This document shows positions 32,525 to 40,380 of a DNA stretch of 64,000 bases, one piece after another. How positions within the stretch are numbered: position 1 is the stretch's first letter; each line of letters begins with the position of its first letter. A program made the position numbers and the translations under genes. The DNA comes from Streptomyces venezuelae (GTDB taxonomy: Bacteria > Actinomycetota > Actinomycetes > Streptomycetales > Streptomycetaceae): positions 2,046,001 through 2,110,000 of the forward strand of contig NZ_CP029191.1 of NCBI RefSeq assembly GCF_008642335.1, read 5' to 3'. The notes beneath the pieces were generated by a model that saw nothing but the letters and a program-made list of their open reading frames with translations, was not told the origin of the DNA and made no database searches.

Positions 32525-33846
32525 CTCCAGCGCGCACCGTCCGCGACCAGTTCCCTCACCGCGCGCACGAAGCGCTCGACGTGCTCGTCGGGGGTGCCCG
32601 CGCCGAAGCTCACGCGGATCGCGTTCAGCGACTTCTCGCCGGGCGCGGCCTCGGGGGCGCCGCACTCGCCGGGCTCGTCGGGCTCGCTGTCGAGGAGGGT
32701 GCGCACCAGCGGGTGGGCGCAGAACAGGCCGTCGCGTACGCCGATGCCGTACTCGGCGGAGAGCGCGGCGGCGAAGTGCGAGCTGTTCCAGCCGTCCACG
32801 ACGAAGGAGATGACGCCCACGCGCGGCGCGTCGTCGCCGAAGAGGGAGAGGATCCGCACCTGCGGAACCTCGGCGAGGCCCTCGCGGACCGTCCGGATGA
32901 GGTGCTGCTCGCGGGCGACGAGCTCGTCGAAGCCCGCCTCGGTGAGCGCCTTGCAGGCGGCGGCGATGGAGTAGACGCCGATGACGTTCGGGGACCCGGC
33001 CTCGTGGCGGGCGGCGGTGTCGTGCCACTCCACGTCCACGCCGCCGTCGGCGCGCCGCGCGACCTTGCGGGAGGCGCCGCCGCCCGCGAGGTACGGCTCC
33101 GCGTCGCGCAGCCAGTCGGAGCGGCCCGCGAGGACACCGGAGCCGAAGGGCGCGTACAGCTTGTGCCCGGAGAACGCGACCCAGTCGACGTCCAACTCCG
33201 CGATGGAGACGGGGTGGTGGGGTGCGAGCTGCGCGGCGTCGAGGACGATGCGGGCGCCGTGCGCGTGCGCGGCGGCGGCCAGCTCGCGCACGGGCCACAG
33301 CTCGCCGGTGACGTTGGAGGCGCCGGTGACACAGACGAGGGCGGGCCCGTAGGGTTCACGGTCGGCGAGGGCACGCTCCAGGGTGTGGACGGCCTCGTCC
33401 GGGGTGCGCGGCGCGTTGAGGTAGGTGACGCGGGCGTCCCGCCACGGCAGCAGCGAGGCGTGGTGCTCGGTCTCGAAGACGAAGACCTGGCAGTCGGCGG
33501 GCAGCGCGGCGGCGAGGAGGTTCAGGGAGTCGGTGGTGGAGCGGGTGAAGACGACCTGGTCGCCCTCGCGGCAGCCGAGGAACTCGGCGACGGTCTTGCG
33601 GGAGTTCTCGAAGAGGTCGGTCGACAGCTGCGACAGGTACCCGGCGCCGCGGTGCACGCTGCCGTAGTACGGGGCGTACGCGGCCACGTCGTCCCACACG
33701 CGCTGCAGCGCCGGCGCGCTCGCCGCGTAGTCGAGCGCCGCGTAGGTCACCTCGCCGCCGGTGACCAGCGGGACGGTGACGTCCCGGCCGAGGACGGCGA
33801 GCGGGGCACAGACGGACGAGTCGGCGGCAACGGCGGAAACAGACAT
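32473..33846 (-). CDS. Cysteine desulfurase-like class V aminotransferase (SufS/CsdA type)
   Basis: 457 aa, PLP enzyme. ALDYAASAPALQ at the N-terminus, FTRSTTDSLNLLAA, ETEHHASLLPW, the Asp in VLDAAQLAPHH, and the PLP Lys in FSGHKLYAPFGSGVLAG. A group-II-type active-site Cys is present in RDGLFCAHPLVRTL, so sulfur abstraction from cysteine is plausible. GGGAG lies 7 nt before the ATG. The 5' leader contains a short peptide ORF ending in Cys and a hairpin (separate entries), suggesting control by cysteine supply. Confidence 0.85.
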   Translation of the reverse strand: MSVSAVAADSSVCAPLAVLGRDVTVPLVTGGEVTYAALDYAASAPALQRVWDDVAAYAPYYGSVHRGAGYLSQLSTDLFENSRKTVAEFLGCREGDQVVFTRSTTDSLNLLAAALPADCQVFVFETEHHASLLPWRDARVTYLNAPRTPDEAVHTLERALADREPYGPALVCVTGASNVTGELWPVRELAAAAHAHGARIVLDAAQLAPHHPVSIAELDVDWVAFSGHKLYAPFGSGVLAGRSDWLRDAEPYLAGGGASRKVARRADGGVDVEWHDTAARHEAGSPNVIGVYSIAAACKALTEAGFDELVAREQHLIRTVREGLAEVPQVRILSLFGDDAPRVGVISFVVDGWNSSHFAAALSAEYGIGVRDGLFCAHPLVRTLLDSEPDEPGECGAPEAAPGEKSLNAIRVSFGAGTPDEHVERFVRAVRELVADGARWSYRTEDGRCVPDTGAAV

Positions 33847-33945
33847 GGCGAACTCCCGTGAGAGACAAGTGAGTTCACTGCGACGACGGCCGCGCCGAAG
33901 GCATGCGGCAGCGCAGTGATGAAGAGAGAAAAGGTGCGCGGAAAG

Positions 33946-33958
33946 GGGCCGAAGGCCC
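33946..33958 (-). terminator. Hairpin at the end of the Cys leader ORF (candidate attenuator)
   Basis: In the transcript GGGCC TTC GGCCC, followed by CTTTCC. The 5' arm begins with the last base of the leader stop codon TAG, so a ribosome paused on the preceding Cys codon would prevent hairpin formation. The U-tract is short, so termination strength is uncertain. Confidence 0.5.
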
Positions 33959-33978
33959 TAGCACATTCGCTTGCTCAC
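33958..33978 (-). CDS. Six-codon leader peptide MSKRMC upstream of cysteine desulfurase
   Basis: GTG AGC AAG CGA ATG TGC TAG. It is preceded by AAGGGAG seven nt before the GTG, one of the best ribosome sites in the window. It ends Met-Cys-stop and runs directly into a GC hairpin. It lies 111 nt before the ATG of the desulfurase gene. I read it as a regulatory uORF sensing Cys-tRNA; no experiment or homologue search was possible. Confidence 0.6.
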   Translation of the reverse strand: MSKRMC

Positions 33979-34000
33979 GAGACTGCTCCCTTGAGGACCA

Positions 34001-34040
34001 GGACCCCAGGGCTGTGACATCCGACGATGTCCAGGGGTCC
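34001..34040 (-). other. Strong two-part hairpin in the desulfurase leader
   Basis: GGACCCC (34001-34007) pairs with GGGGTCC (34034-34040), and inside it GACATC (34016-34021) pairs with GATGTC (34026-34031) around CGAC. It lies 22 bp upstream of the leader ORF start. It may be a 5' stabilising or regulatory fold; it does not match a SAM or other riboswitch that I know. Confidence 0.5.
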
Positions 34041-34189
34041 GCGCTTGCCATACGCCTTGCTGCGTACGACCTGGTCTTCACCCGGGGCACCCCGCCACGG
34101 ACGGAGGGTTGCCGGACAGCGGGCCGGGGCCGTAGTCGCTGTCACTCATGACCTGTGCAGCATCCTGCCACACGATCTTCGATGCGCAA

Positions 34190-34216
34190 GGCGCAGTCCA
34201 GATTCCGGACTGCGCC
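34190..34216 (-). terminator. trpD terminator
   Basis: GGCGCAGTCC, 7-nt loop, GGACTGCGCC: perfect 10-bp stem beginning 14 bp past the trpD stop. Confidence 0.85.
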
Positions 34217-34230
34217 GTGCGTCACATTCC

Positions 34231-35295
34231 TCAGCGGTTGCTGGCGGACACCCAGCGCTCGAGGGCCCGCTTCGCGGCCCCCGAGTCGATCGCCCGCGCC
34301 GCCTTCGCCATGCCGGCGCCGATCTGCTCCACCAGGGGCTGATCGGTGGGCGCGAGGGCGACGAGCGCCGCCGCCGAGTTCAGCAGCACCGCGTCCCGTA
34401 CGGGCCCGGTCTCCCCGTCGAGCAGCCGCAGCGCCACCTCCGCGTTGTACGAGGCGTCGGCGCCCCGCAGCGCCTCGACGGGCACCAGGTCGATCCCGAC
34501 GTCCCGCGGGTCGAACGCCTCCTCGCGCACGGCGCCGTCCCGCACCGCCCAGACCCGCGAGGTCGCGGTCGTCGTCAGCTCGTCGAGCCCGTCGTCGCCG
34601 CGGAAGACGAGGGACGAGTTGCCGCGCTCGGCGAAGACCCCGGCCACGATGGGCGCCATCCGCGGATCGGCGACACCGACCGCCTGGGCGCGCACCTTCG
34701 CGGGGTTGGTGAGCGGGCCGAGGAGGTTGAAGACGGTGCGGATGCCGAGCTGGCTGCGGGCGCCGCCCGCGTGGCGCAGCGCGGGGTGGAACTTCACGGC
34801 GAAGCAGAAGGTGATGCCCGCCTCGTCGGCGACCTCGACCACCCGCTGGGGGGTGAGGTCCAGGTTGACGCCGAGCTTCTCCAGGACGTCGGAGGCGCCG
34901 GACGCGCTGGAGGCGGCGCGGTTGCCGTGCTTGACGACCTTCGCGCCGGTGCCCGCGACGACGATCGCGGACATGGTCGAGATGTTGACGGTCTTGGCGC
35001 CGTCGCCGCCGGTGCCGACGATGTCGACGCTCGGGCCCGGCACGTCGATGACGTTGGCGTGCGCGTACATGGCGCGCACCAGACCGGAGATCTCCTCGAC
35101 GGTCTCGCCCTTGGCGCGCAGGGCGACCACGAACCCGGCGATCTGGGCGTCGGTGGCCTCGCCGCGCATGATGCGGTCCATGGCCCAGGCCGTGTCGTCG
35201 GCGCTCTGGTCGCGCCCGTCGAGCAGGCCGTTCAGTACGTCGGGCCAGGAACGGTCCGCCGCGGTGTCGCCTCCTGCGGGGGTCACAGCGCTCAT
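34231..35295 (-). CDS. trpD: Anthranilate phosphoribosyltransferase
   Basis: 354 aa. Second step of tryptophan synthesis: anthranilate plus PRPP to phosphoribosylanthranilate. Glycine-rich PRPP loop [36 protein letters not shown], and [15 protein letters not shown] are diagnostic. ATG 35295 has AGGAG about 6 nt upstream. It lies apart from trpE in this window (32 kb away) and next to the respiratory genes, the order also remembered for mycobacteria. No Trp leader is visible here. Confidence 0.96.
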   Translation of the reverse strand: MSAVTPAGGDTAADRSWPDVLNGLLDGRDQSADDTAWAMDRIMRGEATDAQIAGFVVALRAKGETVEEISGLVRAMYAHANVIDVPGPSVDIVGTGGDGAKTVNISTMSAIVVAGTGAKVVKHGNRAASSASGASDVLEKLGVNLDLTPQRVVEVADEAGITFCFAVKFHPALRHAGGARSQLGIRTVFNLLGPLTNPAKVRAQAVGVADPRMAPIVAGVFAERGNSSLVFRGDDGLDELTTTATSRVWAVRDGAVREEAFDPRDVGIDLVPVEALRGADASYNAEVALRLLDGETGPVRDAVLLNSAAALVALAPTDQPLVEQIGAGMAKAARAIDSGAAKRALERWVSASNR

Positions 35296-35384
35296 AGCCG
35301 CTCCTGGTTTTTCCGTCTGCGTATGTAGGAAACACCCCGACACAGCGGGGTGGGACCACCCTATCCAGCCCCCGGGACGGCAAA

Positions 35385-35413
35385 GAGCCCCGTCCATGCA
35401 ATGGACGGGGCTC
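35385..35413 (-). terminator. Terminator of the ctaE-qcrCAB operon
   Basis: GAGCCCCGTCCAT, GCA, ATGGACGGGGCTC: perfect 13-bp stem, 49 bp after the qcrB stop. Confidence 0.9.
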
Positions 35414-35462
35414 CTGCCGTGGCGACCGTGTAGTCGGTCAGAGCTTCAGAGCTCGGGATTGA

Positions 35463-37103
35463 TCAGTGGTGGCCGTGGCCGCTCGTGATCTCCTTGTACT
35501 CGTCGGCGGTGGGCTTGGGGATCTGACCCTCTTCCCCGTAGTAGCCCTTGGAGAGCTTCGCCCGGAGCTTCTGCGAACCGGACAGCTTGCGCTCGACGCC
35601 GTTCTCGTCGACCGACGGGCCGAGCTCGACCGGCTTGTACTGCTCGTGCGCGGTGAGCGTGTGCAGCTGCTCCCTGCTGAGCGGCTCGTGGACCTCGATG
35701 AACTCACCGTGCGGCAGGCGCTTGATGAGACCCGACTCGCGGCCGTGCAGCACCTTGTCCTTGTCGCGCCGCTGCAGACCCAGGCAGATCCGCTTGGTCA
35801 CGATGAAGGCGATGACCGGTCCGGCGAAGAAGGCGATCCGGACGAACCAGGTGATCGCGTTCAGCGACAGGTGGAAGTGCGTGGCCCACAGGTCGTTGCC
35901 ACCACCGACCAGCATGACCATGTACGCGGTGATCCAGGCGACACCGAAGGCCGTACGGGTCGGGGCGTTGCGCGGGCGGTCCAGGATGTGGTGCTCGCGC
36001 TTGTCGCCGGTGACCCAGGACTCGATGAACGGGTAGACCGCGATGGCCACGAGGACCAGCGGGAAGACCACGACCAGCGGGATGAACACGCCCAGGGCGA
36101 GCGTGTGGCCCCAGAGGTTGATCTCCCAGCCCGGCATCACACGGATCAGACCCTCGGCGAAGCCCATGTACCAGTCGGGCTGGGCGCCGGTGGACACCTG
36201 GTCCGGCCGGTACGGGCCGATGGCCCAGATCGGGTTGATCGAGGCGATCGCCGCGATGACCGCGATGACACCGAAGACCAGGAAGAAGAAGCCTCCGGCC
36301 TTGGCCATGTAGACGGGAAGCAGCGGCATGCCGACGACGTTCTTGTTGCTCTTGCCGGGGCCCGCGAACTGCGTGTGCTTGTGGTAGAAGACCAGGATCA
36401 GGTGCGCCACCACGAGGCCGAGCATGATGCCCGGCAGCAGCAGGATGTGGACCGAGTAGAACCGGGCCACGAAGTCGCCGCCCGGGAACTCGCCGCCGAA
36501 CAGGAACATCGACAGGTACGTGCCGACGATCGGCATCGACAGGATGGCGCCCTGCATGAAGCGGACACCGGTGCCGGAGAGCAGGTCGTCCGGGAGCGAG
36601 TAACCGGTGAAACCGGTGAACATGCCGAGGACGAACAGCAGGAAGCCGAAGACCCAGTTGACCTCACGGGGCTTGCGGAACGCACCCGTGAAGAACACGC
36701 GCATCATGTGCACGAACATGCCGGCGAGGAAGATCAGCGCCGCCCAGTGGTGGATCTGCCGGATCAGCAGACCACCGCGCACATCGAAGGAGATGTGCAT
36801 GGTCGAGTTGAACGCCTCCGACATCAACTGTCCCTGCATCGGGATGTAGCTGCCGTGGTACTCCACCTCGTTCATCGACGGGTGGAAGAACAGCGTCAGG
36901 TACACACCCGTGAGGATGATGATGATGAAGCTGTACAGGCAGATCTCACCGAGCATGAAGGACCAGTGGTCCGGGAAGATCTTGCGCATGTTGGCCTTGG
37001 CGAGGGAGTAGATCCCCAGCCGGCCGTCGGCCCAGTCCGCTACCCGCTCACCGGCGGGCGCCTTCTGGCGGTTGTCGTTCGATGATGTCGTGGTGGTGCT
37101 CAT
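35463..37103 (-). CDS. qcrB: Cytochrome bc1 complex cytochrome b subunit
   Basis: 546 aa, integral membrane. Binds hemes bL and bH and forms the quinol sites of the actinobacterial bcc complex. Heme ligands are the His pairs in IRQIHHWAALIFLAGMFVHMM and FYSVHILLLPGIMLGLVVAHLI; the Qo site has PDW in GAQPDWYMGFAEG (PDWY). It carries the C-terminal extension of about 120 residues typical of actinobacteria, ending SGHGHH. Start overlaps the qcrA stop by 4 bp (ATGA). It works with ctaCDEF as a bcc-aa3 supercomplex. Confidence 0.97.
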   Translation of the reverse strand: MSTTTTSSNDNRQKAPAGERVADWADGRLGIYSLAKANMRKIFPDHWSFMLGEICLYSFIIIILTGVYLTLFFHPSMNEVEYHGSYIPMQGQLMSEAFNSTMHISFDVRGGLLIRQIHHWAALIFLAGMFVHMMRVFFTGAFRKPREVNWVFGFLLFVLGMFTGFTGYSLPDDLLSGTGVRFMQGAILSMPIVGTYLSMFLFGGEFPGGDFVARFYSVHILLLPGIMLGLVVAHLILVFYHKHTQFAGPGKSNKNVVGMPLLPVYMAKAGGFFFLVFGVIAVIAAIASINPIWAIGPYRPDQVSTGAQPDWYMGFAEGLIRVMPGWEINLWGHTLALGVFIPLVVVFPLVLVAIAVYPFIESWVTGDKREHHILDRPRNAPTRTAFGVAWITAYMVMLVGGGNDLWATHFHLSLNAITWFVRIAFFAGPVIAFIVTKRICLGLQRRDKDKVLHGRESGLIKRLPHGEFIEVHEPLSREQLHTLTAHEQYKPVELGPSVDENGVERKLSGSQKLRAKLSKGYYGEEGQIPKPTADEYKEITSGHGHH

Positions 37104-38155
37104 CCGCGCTCCCAGAAGGCAGGACCGACGGGCTCTTCGAAGTCGCCGAGCGCCTCGAGGTAGCCCTTTTCGTTCACGCCGATGCGCAGCTGCGGCAGGG
37201 CGTGGCCGGCCGGGCCGAAGATCACTCGGGCACCGTCGGAGAGATCGAAGGTGGACTGGTGGCACGGGCAGAGGACGTGGTGCGTCTGCTGCTCGTACAG
37301 GGAGATCGGGCAGCCCACGTGGGTGCAGATCTTGGAGTACGCCACGATGCCCTCGTGCGACCACTCCAGCTCGCGCTTGTCCTTGATGTTCTCCGGCTGG
37401 ATCCGGACGATCATCAGGGCGGCCTTGGCGATCTGGGTCTGGAAGTCGTGGTCGTGCTCGGACATGCCCTCGGGCATGGCGAAGGTCAGCGAACCGACCG
37501 CCACGTCCGCGGGCCGCAGCGGCTCGTGGGTGTTCATGTTCACGAGCATCTTGCCCTTGGCCCACTTGGTGTGCCGGAGCTTGTCCTCGGGCAGCGGACC
37601 GAGGTCGCGCAGCAGGACGACGCCGGAGAGCGGGACCAGGGCCAGCGCGCCGAACATCGTGTTCCGGATCAGCTTGCGCCGTCCGAAGCCCGACTCCTCG
37701 GCACCCTGCTTGAAGTCCGCCATGACCTTGGCGCGGACCTCGGGCTCGGCCGCGATCGGGTGCCGCTCGTCGGTCATCTCGACGTCGGACATCAGGGTGC
37801 GGGCCCAGTGGACCGCGCCCGCGCCGATGCAGAACAGCGCCACGCCGAGGGTGGTGCCCAGGGCGAAGTTGAGGCCGCTGATGTGACCGATCGGCCAGAT
37901 GAAGACGCTCTTGTCGGCGGGGATCGCCACGTACGAGGCGATGAAGCCGACCGTCGCGATCATCGACAGCGTGAACAGGAACGCCACGGCGCGCTCGGAC
38001 CGCTTGGCGGCCCGCTCGTCGATGTCCTGGACGCGGTGCTCGTGGGGCGGCAGCCCCGGGTCGGCGAACGGGTTCTCTTCCGTCACCGCCACCGAGCCGT
38101 GCTCGGTCTCCTGCTTGCTGGGCAGGTTCTCTTCTGGAATCTCTTGGCTACTCAT
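37100..38155 (-). CDS. qcrA: Cytochrome bc1 complex Rieske iron-sulfur subunit
   Basis: 351 aa. Three N-terminal transmembrane segments (actinobacterial trait: FLFTLSMIATVGFIASYVAI, LNFALGTTLGVALFCIGAGA, MFGALALVPLSGVVLL), then the Rieske domain with CTHVGC and CPCHQSTF binding the [2Fe-2S] cluster by two Cys and two His. It accepts electrons from quinol in QcrB and passes them to QcrC. Four-base overlaps with both neighbours. Confidence 0.97.
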   Translation of the reverse strand: MSSQEIPEENLPSKQETEHGSVAVTEENPFADPGLPPHEHRVQDIDERAAKRSERAVAFLFTLSMIATVGFIASYVAIPADKSVFIWPIGHISGLNFALGTTLGVALFCIGAGAVHWARTLMSDVEMTDERHPIAAEPEVRAKVMADFKQGAEESGFGRRKLIRNTMFGALALVPLSGVVLLRDLGPLPEDKLRHTKWAKGKMLVNMNTHEPLRPADVAVGSLTFAMPEGMSEHDHDFQTQIAKAALMIVRIQPENIKDKRELEWSHEGIVAYSKICTHVGCPISLYEQQTHHVLCPCHQSTFDLSDGARVIFGPAGHALPQLRIGVNEKGYLEALGDFEEPVGPAFWERG

Positions 38156-38961
38156 GACTTCTTGGCCTTTGCGGTCCGAGCGGCGACCCACACGGCGACC
38201 GCGATCAGCGAGCCGAGACCGAAGATCCAGCCGAAGAGGCCTTCACTGACCGGACCCAGACCACCCAGCTTGAGACCGCCAGGGCTCTCGGTCTTCTCAC
38301 CGTTGACCGCGTCGAGGTACGCGATGATGTCCTTCTTGTTCTTCTCCGGCATCGTCGTGTCGGGGAAGGACGGCATGTTCTGCGGGCCGGTCTGCATGGC
38401 CTCGTAGATGTGCTTCGGGGAGACACCTTCGAGCGACGGCGCGAACTTGCCGTGCGTCAGCGCGCCACCTTCACCGGTGAAGTTGTGGCACTGGGCGCAG
38501 TTGGTGCGGAACAGCTCGCCGCCCTTGGCGATGTCCGCCCCGTCCGGGCTGTACTGCTTCTCGGTCGGGACCGAGGGACCGGCGCCGAGCGACGAGATGT
38601 ACGCCGCCAGCTGGTCGATCTGGGCCTGGTTGTAGATGACCTTCTTCTTGGGCGCCTGGGCGCCCGGCTGCTGGAGCGGCATGCGGCCGGTGCCGACCTG
38701 GAAGTCGACAGCGGCGGCGCCCACGCCGACCAGGCTCGGACCGTCGGAGGAGCCCTGACCGCCGGTTCCGTGGCAGCTGGAGCAGCCCACGGCGTAGAGC
38801 TTCTTGCCCTCGTCGATGGCGAGGGACTGGGCGGTGTCATCGGCCTGCGCCTTGTCCGCCGGCGCGAACGCGGCGTACAGCCCCCCGGTGGCCGCCAGCG
38901 CGAGGAGTAGGACGACGACCGCCGCCAGCGGATGGCGTCGTCGTGCGGAGAGCTTTTTCAC
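38152..38961 (-). CDS. qcrC: Di-heme cytochrome c subunit of the bc1 complex
   Basis: 269 aa from GTG. An N-terminal signal-anchor (LAAVVVLLLALAATGGLYAAF), two c-type heme motifs (CSSCH near residue 60 and CAQCH near 155), and a C-terminal transmembrane helix (GWIFGLGSLIAVAVWVAA). The second cytochrome domain replaces a soluble cytochrome c, passing electrons directly to oxidase CtaC. The gap to ctaE upstream is 76 bp with no terminator. Confidence 0.97.
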   Translation of the reverse strand: MKKLSARRRHPLAAVVVLLLALAATGGLYAAFAPADKAQADDTAQSLAIDEGKKLYAVGCSSCHGTGGQGSSDGPSLVGVGAAAVDFQVGTGRMPLQQPGAQAPKKKVIYNQAQIDQLAAYISSLGAGPSVPTEKQYSPDGADIAKGGELFRTNCAQCHNFTGEGGALTHGKFAPSLEGVSPKHIYEAMQTGPQNMPSFPDTTMPEKNKKDIIAYLDAVNGEKTESPGGLKLGGLGPVSEGLFGWIFGLGSLIAVAVWVAARTAKAKKS

Positions 38962-39037
38962 GGATTACCCCGGTGTCAGGATCTTCTGCGTCGATGCTTC
39001 TGGAATGTTTCGGATGCGTCGCGTGAGCGACCTCCGC

Positions 39038-39658
39038 TTACTTGATCATGTAGATCGTGGCGAAGAGGCCGATCCAGACCACATCGACGAAGTGCCAGTA
39101 GTAGGACACGACGATGGCTGCGGTCGCCTGTTCGTGGGTGAACCTCCTGGCCGCATAGGTGCGGCCGAGGACCAGCAGGAAGGCGATGAGGCCGCCTGTC
39201 ACGTGCAGTCCGTGGAAGCCGGTGGTCAGGTAGAAGACCGAGCCGTACGGGTCGGACGAGAGCGAGAGGCCCTCGTGCTTGACCAGCTCGGTGTATTCGT
39301 ACACCTGACCGCCGATGAAGATCGCACCCATGATGAAGGTGACGATGAACCACATCCGGAGCTTCTTCACATCCCCGCGTTCAGCTGCGAACACGCCCAG
39401 CTGACACGTGAGGGAGGAGAGCACCAGGATCGTGGTGTTCGTCGCCGAGAACGGGAAGTTAAGGGCCGAGGCCATTTCCTTCCAGTGATCAGGACCTGTC
39501 ACCGATCGCAGGGTGAAGTACATCGCGAAGAGGGCCGCGAAGAACATCAGCTCGGAACTCAACCAGATGATGGTTCCGACGCTGGTGAGGTTCGGTCGAT
39601 TGACCGGCGGGTGCGCGTGCCCGGTATCTACTGTCGTTGCTGTCGCCACGACCGACAT
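39038..39658 (-). CDS. ctaE: Cytochrome aa3 oxidase subunit III
   Basis: 206 aa, five transmembrane helices. Subunit III blocks: [38 protein letters not shown] and [19 protein letters not shown]. First gene of the ctaE-qcrCAB operon. No convincing Shine-Dalgarno precedes ATG 39658; GTG three codons in ([10 protein letters not shown]) is an alternative, possibly leaderless, start. A perfect inverted repeat covers the start region. Confidence 0.95.
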   Translation of the reverse strand: MSVVATATTVDTGHAHPPVNRPNLTSVGTIIWLSSELMFFAALFAMYFTLRSVTGPDHWKEMASALNFPFSATNTTILVLSSLTCQLGVFAAERGDVKKLRMWFIVTFIMGAIFIGGQVYEYTELVKHEGLSLSSDPYGSVFYLTTGFHGLHVTGGLIAFLLVLGRTYAARRFTHEQATAAIVVSYYWHFVDVVWIGLFATIYMIK

Positions 39659-39669
39659 TATGTCGGTCG
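39649..39669 (-). promoter_or_regulatory. 21-bp palindrome over the ctaE start codon
   Basis: CGACCGACAT, one central base, ATGTCGGTCG: perfect 10-bp arms. The ctaE ATG lies inside it. On the coding strand it includes CATAAT, a possible -10 box for a transcript starting near the internal GTG. Candidate operator or RNA hairpin masking initiation. Confidence 0.6.
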
Positions 39670-39760
39670 CTTATCCCGCCCTCACCCCGGGGGGTGCCGT
39701 TCGGAGTGTCTACGGGGTGTGTCCTGCCCGGATGGCCCATCGGAGGCCTGTCCGAAGCGG

Positions 39761-39789
39761 TGTTGACGGGGTGTCGGGAGGAGTAGCAT
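39761..39789 (+). promoter_or_regulatory. Possible promoter of the receiver-like gene
   Basis: TGTTGACG and TAGCAT with a 15-17 bp spacer, about 72 bp before the ATG. Pattern match only. Confidence 0.35.
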
Positions 39790-39861
39790 CCGCGCATCGG
39801 TTCCCGATCCCATGACGGCACAGCTCAGCTCGACGCAACAGCTCGACGTATCGGAGGAACA

Positions 39862-40260
39862 ATGCAGCCGACCGCCACGGTGCTGGTCTACAGCGACAAC
39901 GCGAGCACCCGCGAGCAAGTCCGGTTGGCCACGGGCCGCAGGCCGGCCACGGACGTTCCCCAGGTCCAGTTCATCGAGTGCGCGACGCCGCACGCGGTCA
40001 TCAAGGAGCTGGACCGGGGCGGCATCGACGTCTGCGTCCTCGACGGCGAGTCGGCGCCCGGCGGCATGGGCGTCTGCCGCCAGATCAAGGACGAGGTCTT
40101 CCAGTCGCCGCCCGTGCTGCTCCTGATGGGGCGCCCGCAGGACGCCTGGCTGGCCACCTGGAGCCGGGCCGAGGCCGCGGTGACGCTTCCGGTCGAGCCG
40201 GTGGAGTTCGCGAGCGCCCTGGCCGGGCTGCTGCGCGCCAAGACGGCCGTCGAGGCCTGA
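39862..40260 (+). CDS. Degenerate stand-alone receiver domain protein
   Basis: 132 aa, no output domain. The fold reads as a receiver (ATVLVYSDNASTREQVRLATG; VCVLDGESAPGGMGVCRQIKD with a likely phosphoacceptor Asp; VLLLMGRPQDAWLATWSRAEA), but the acidic pair is reduced to one Asp and the invariant Lys-Pro is replaced by LPVEP. Phosphorylation-independent signalling is likely. GGAGG lies about 4 nt before the ATG. Divergent from ctaE, so it may be co-regulated with respiration. Confidence 0.8.
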   Translation: MQPTATVLVYSDNASTREQVRLATGRRPATDVPQVQFIECATPHAVIKELDRGGIDVCVLDGESAPGGMGVCRQIKDEVFQSPPVLLLMGRPQDAWLATWSRAEAAVTLPVEPVEFASALAGLLRAKTAVEA

Positions 40261-40303
40261 GCGAGTCTCCAGCGGTTCACGAGCGGCACCACCGGATTCC
40301 ACT

Positions 40304-40335
40304 AGAGGGGCCCACGCCATGGCGTGGGCCCCTCT
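40304..40335. terminator. Bidirectional terminator
   Basis: AGAGGGGCCCACGCC, AT, GGCGTGGGCCCCTCT: perfect 15-bp stem between the convergent receiver-like and L,D-transpeptidase genes. Confidence 0.9.
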
Positions 40336-40380
40336 CGCATGGCCCTCTCGTATGCCTCTGACAGCCTCTCTGCCGGGCCG

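Noticed and set aside
33980..34040. A SAM-type riboswitch before the desulfurase gene
   Set aside because: The strong hairpin suggested one, but the conserved core sequences of SAM-I or SAM-IV are not visible.
33847..34230. A longer gene in the trpD-desulfurase gap
   Set aside because: Open frames here (for example 33903-34151 plus strand) lack ribosome sites and family resemblance and overlap strong hairpins; the six-codon leader is the only translated element supported.
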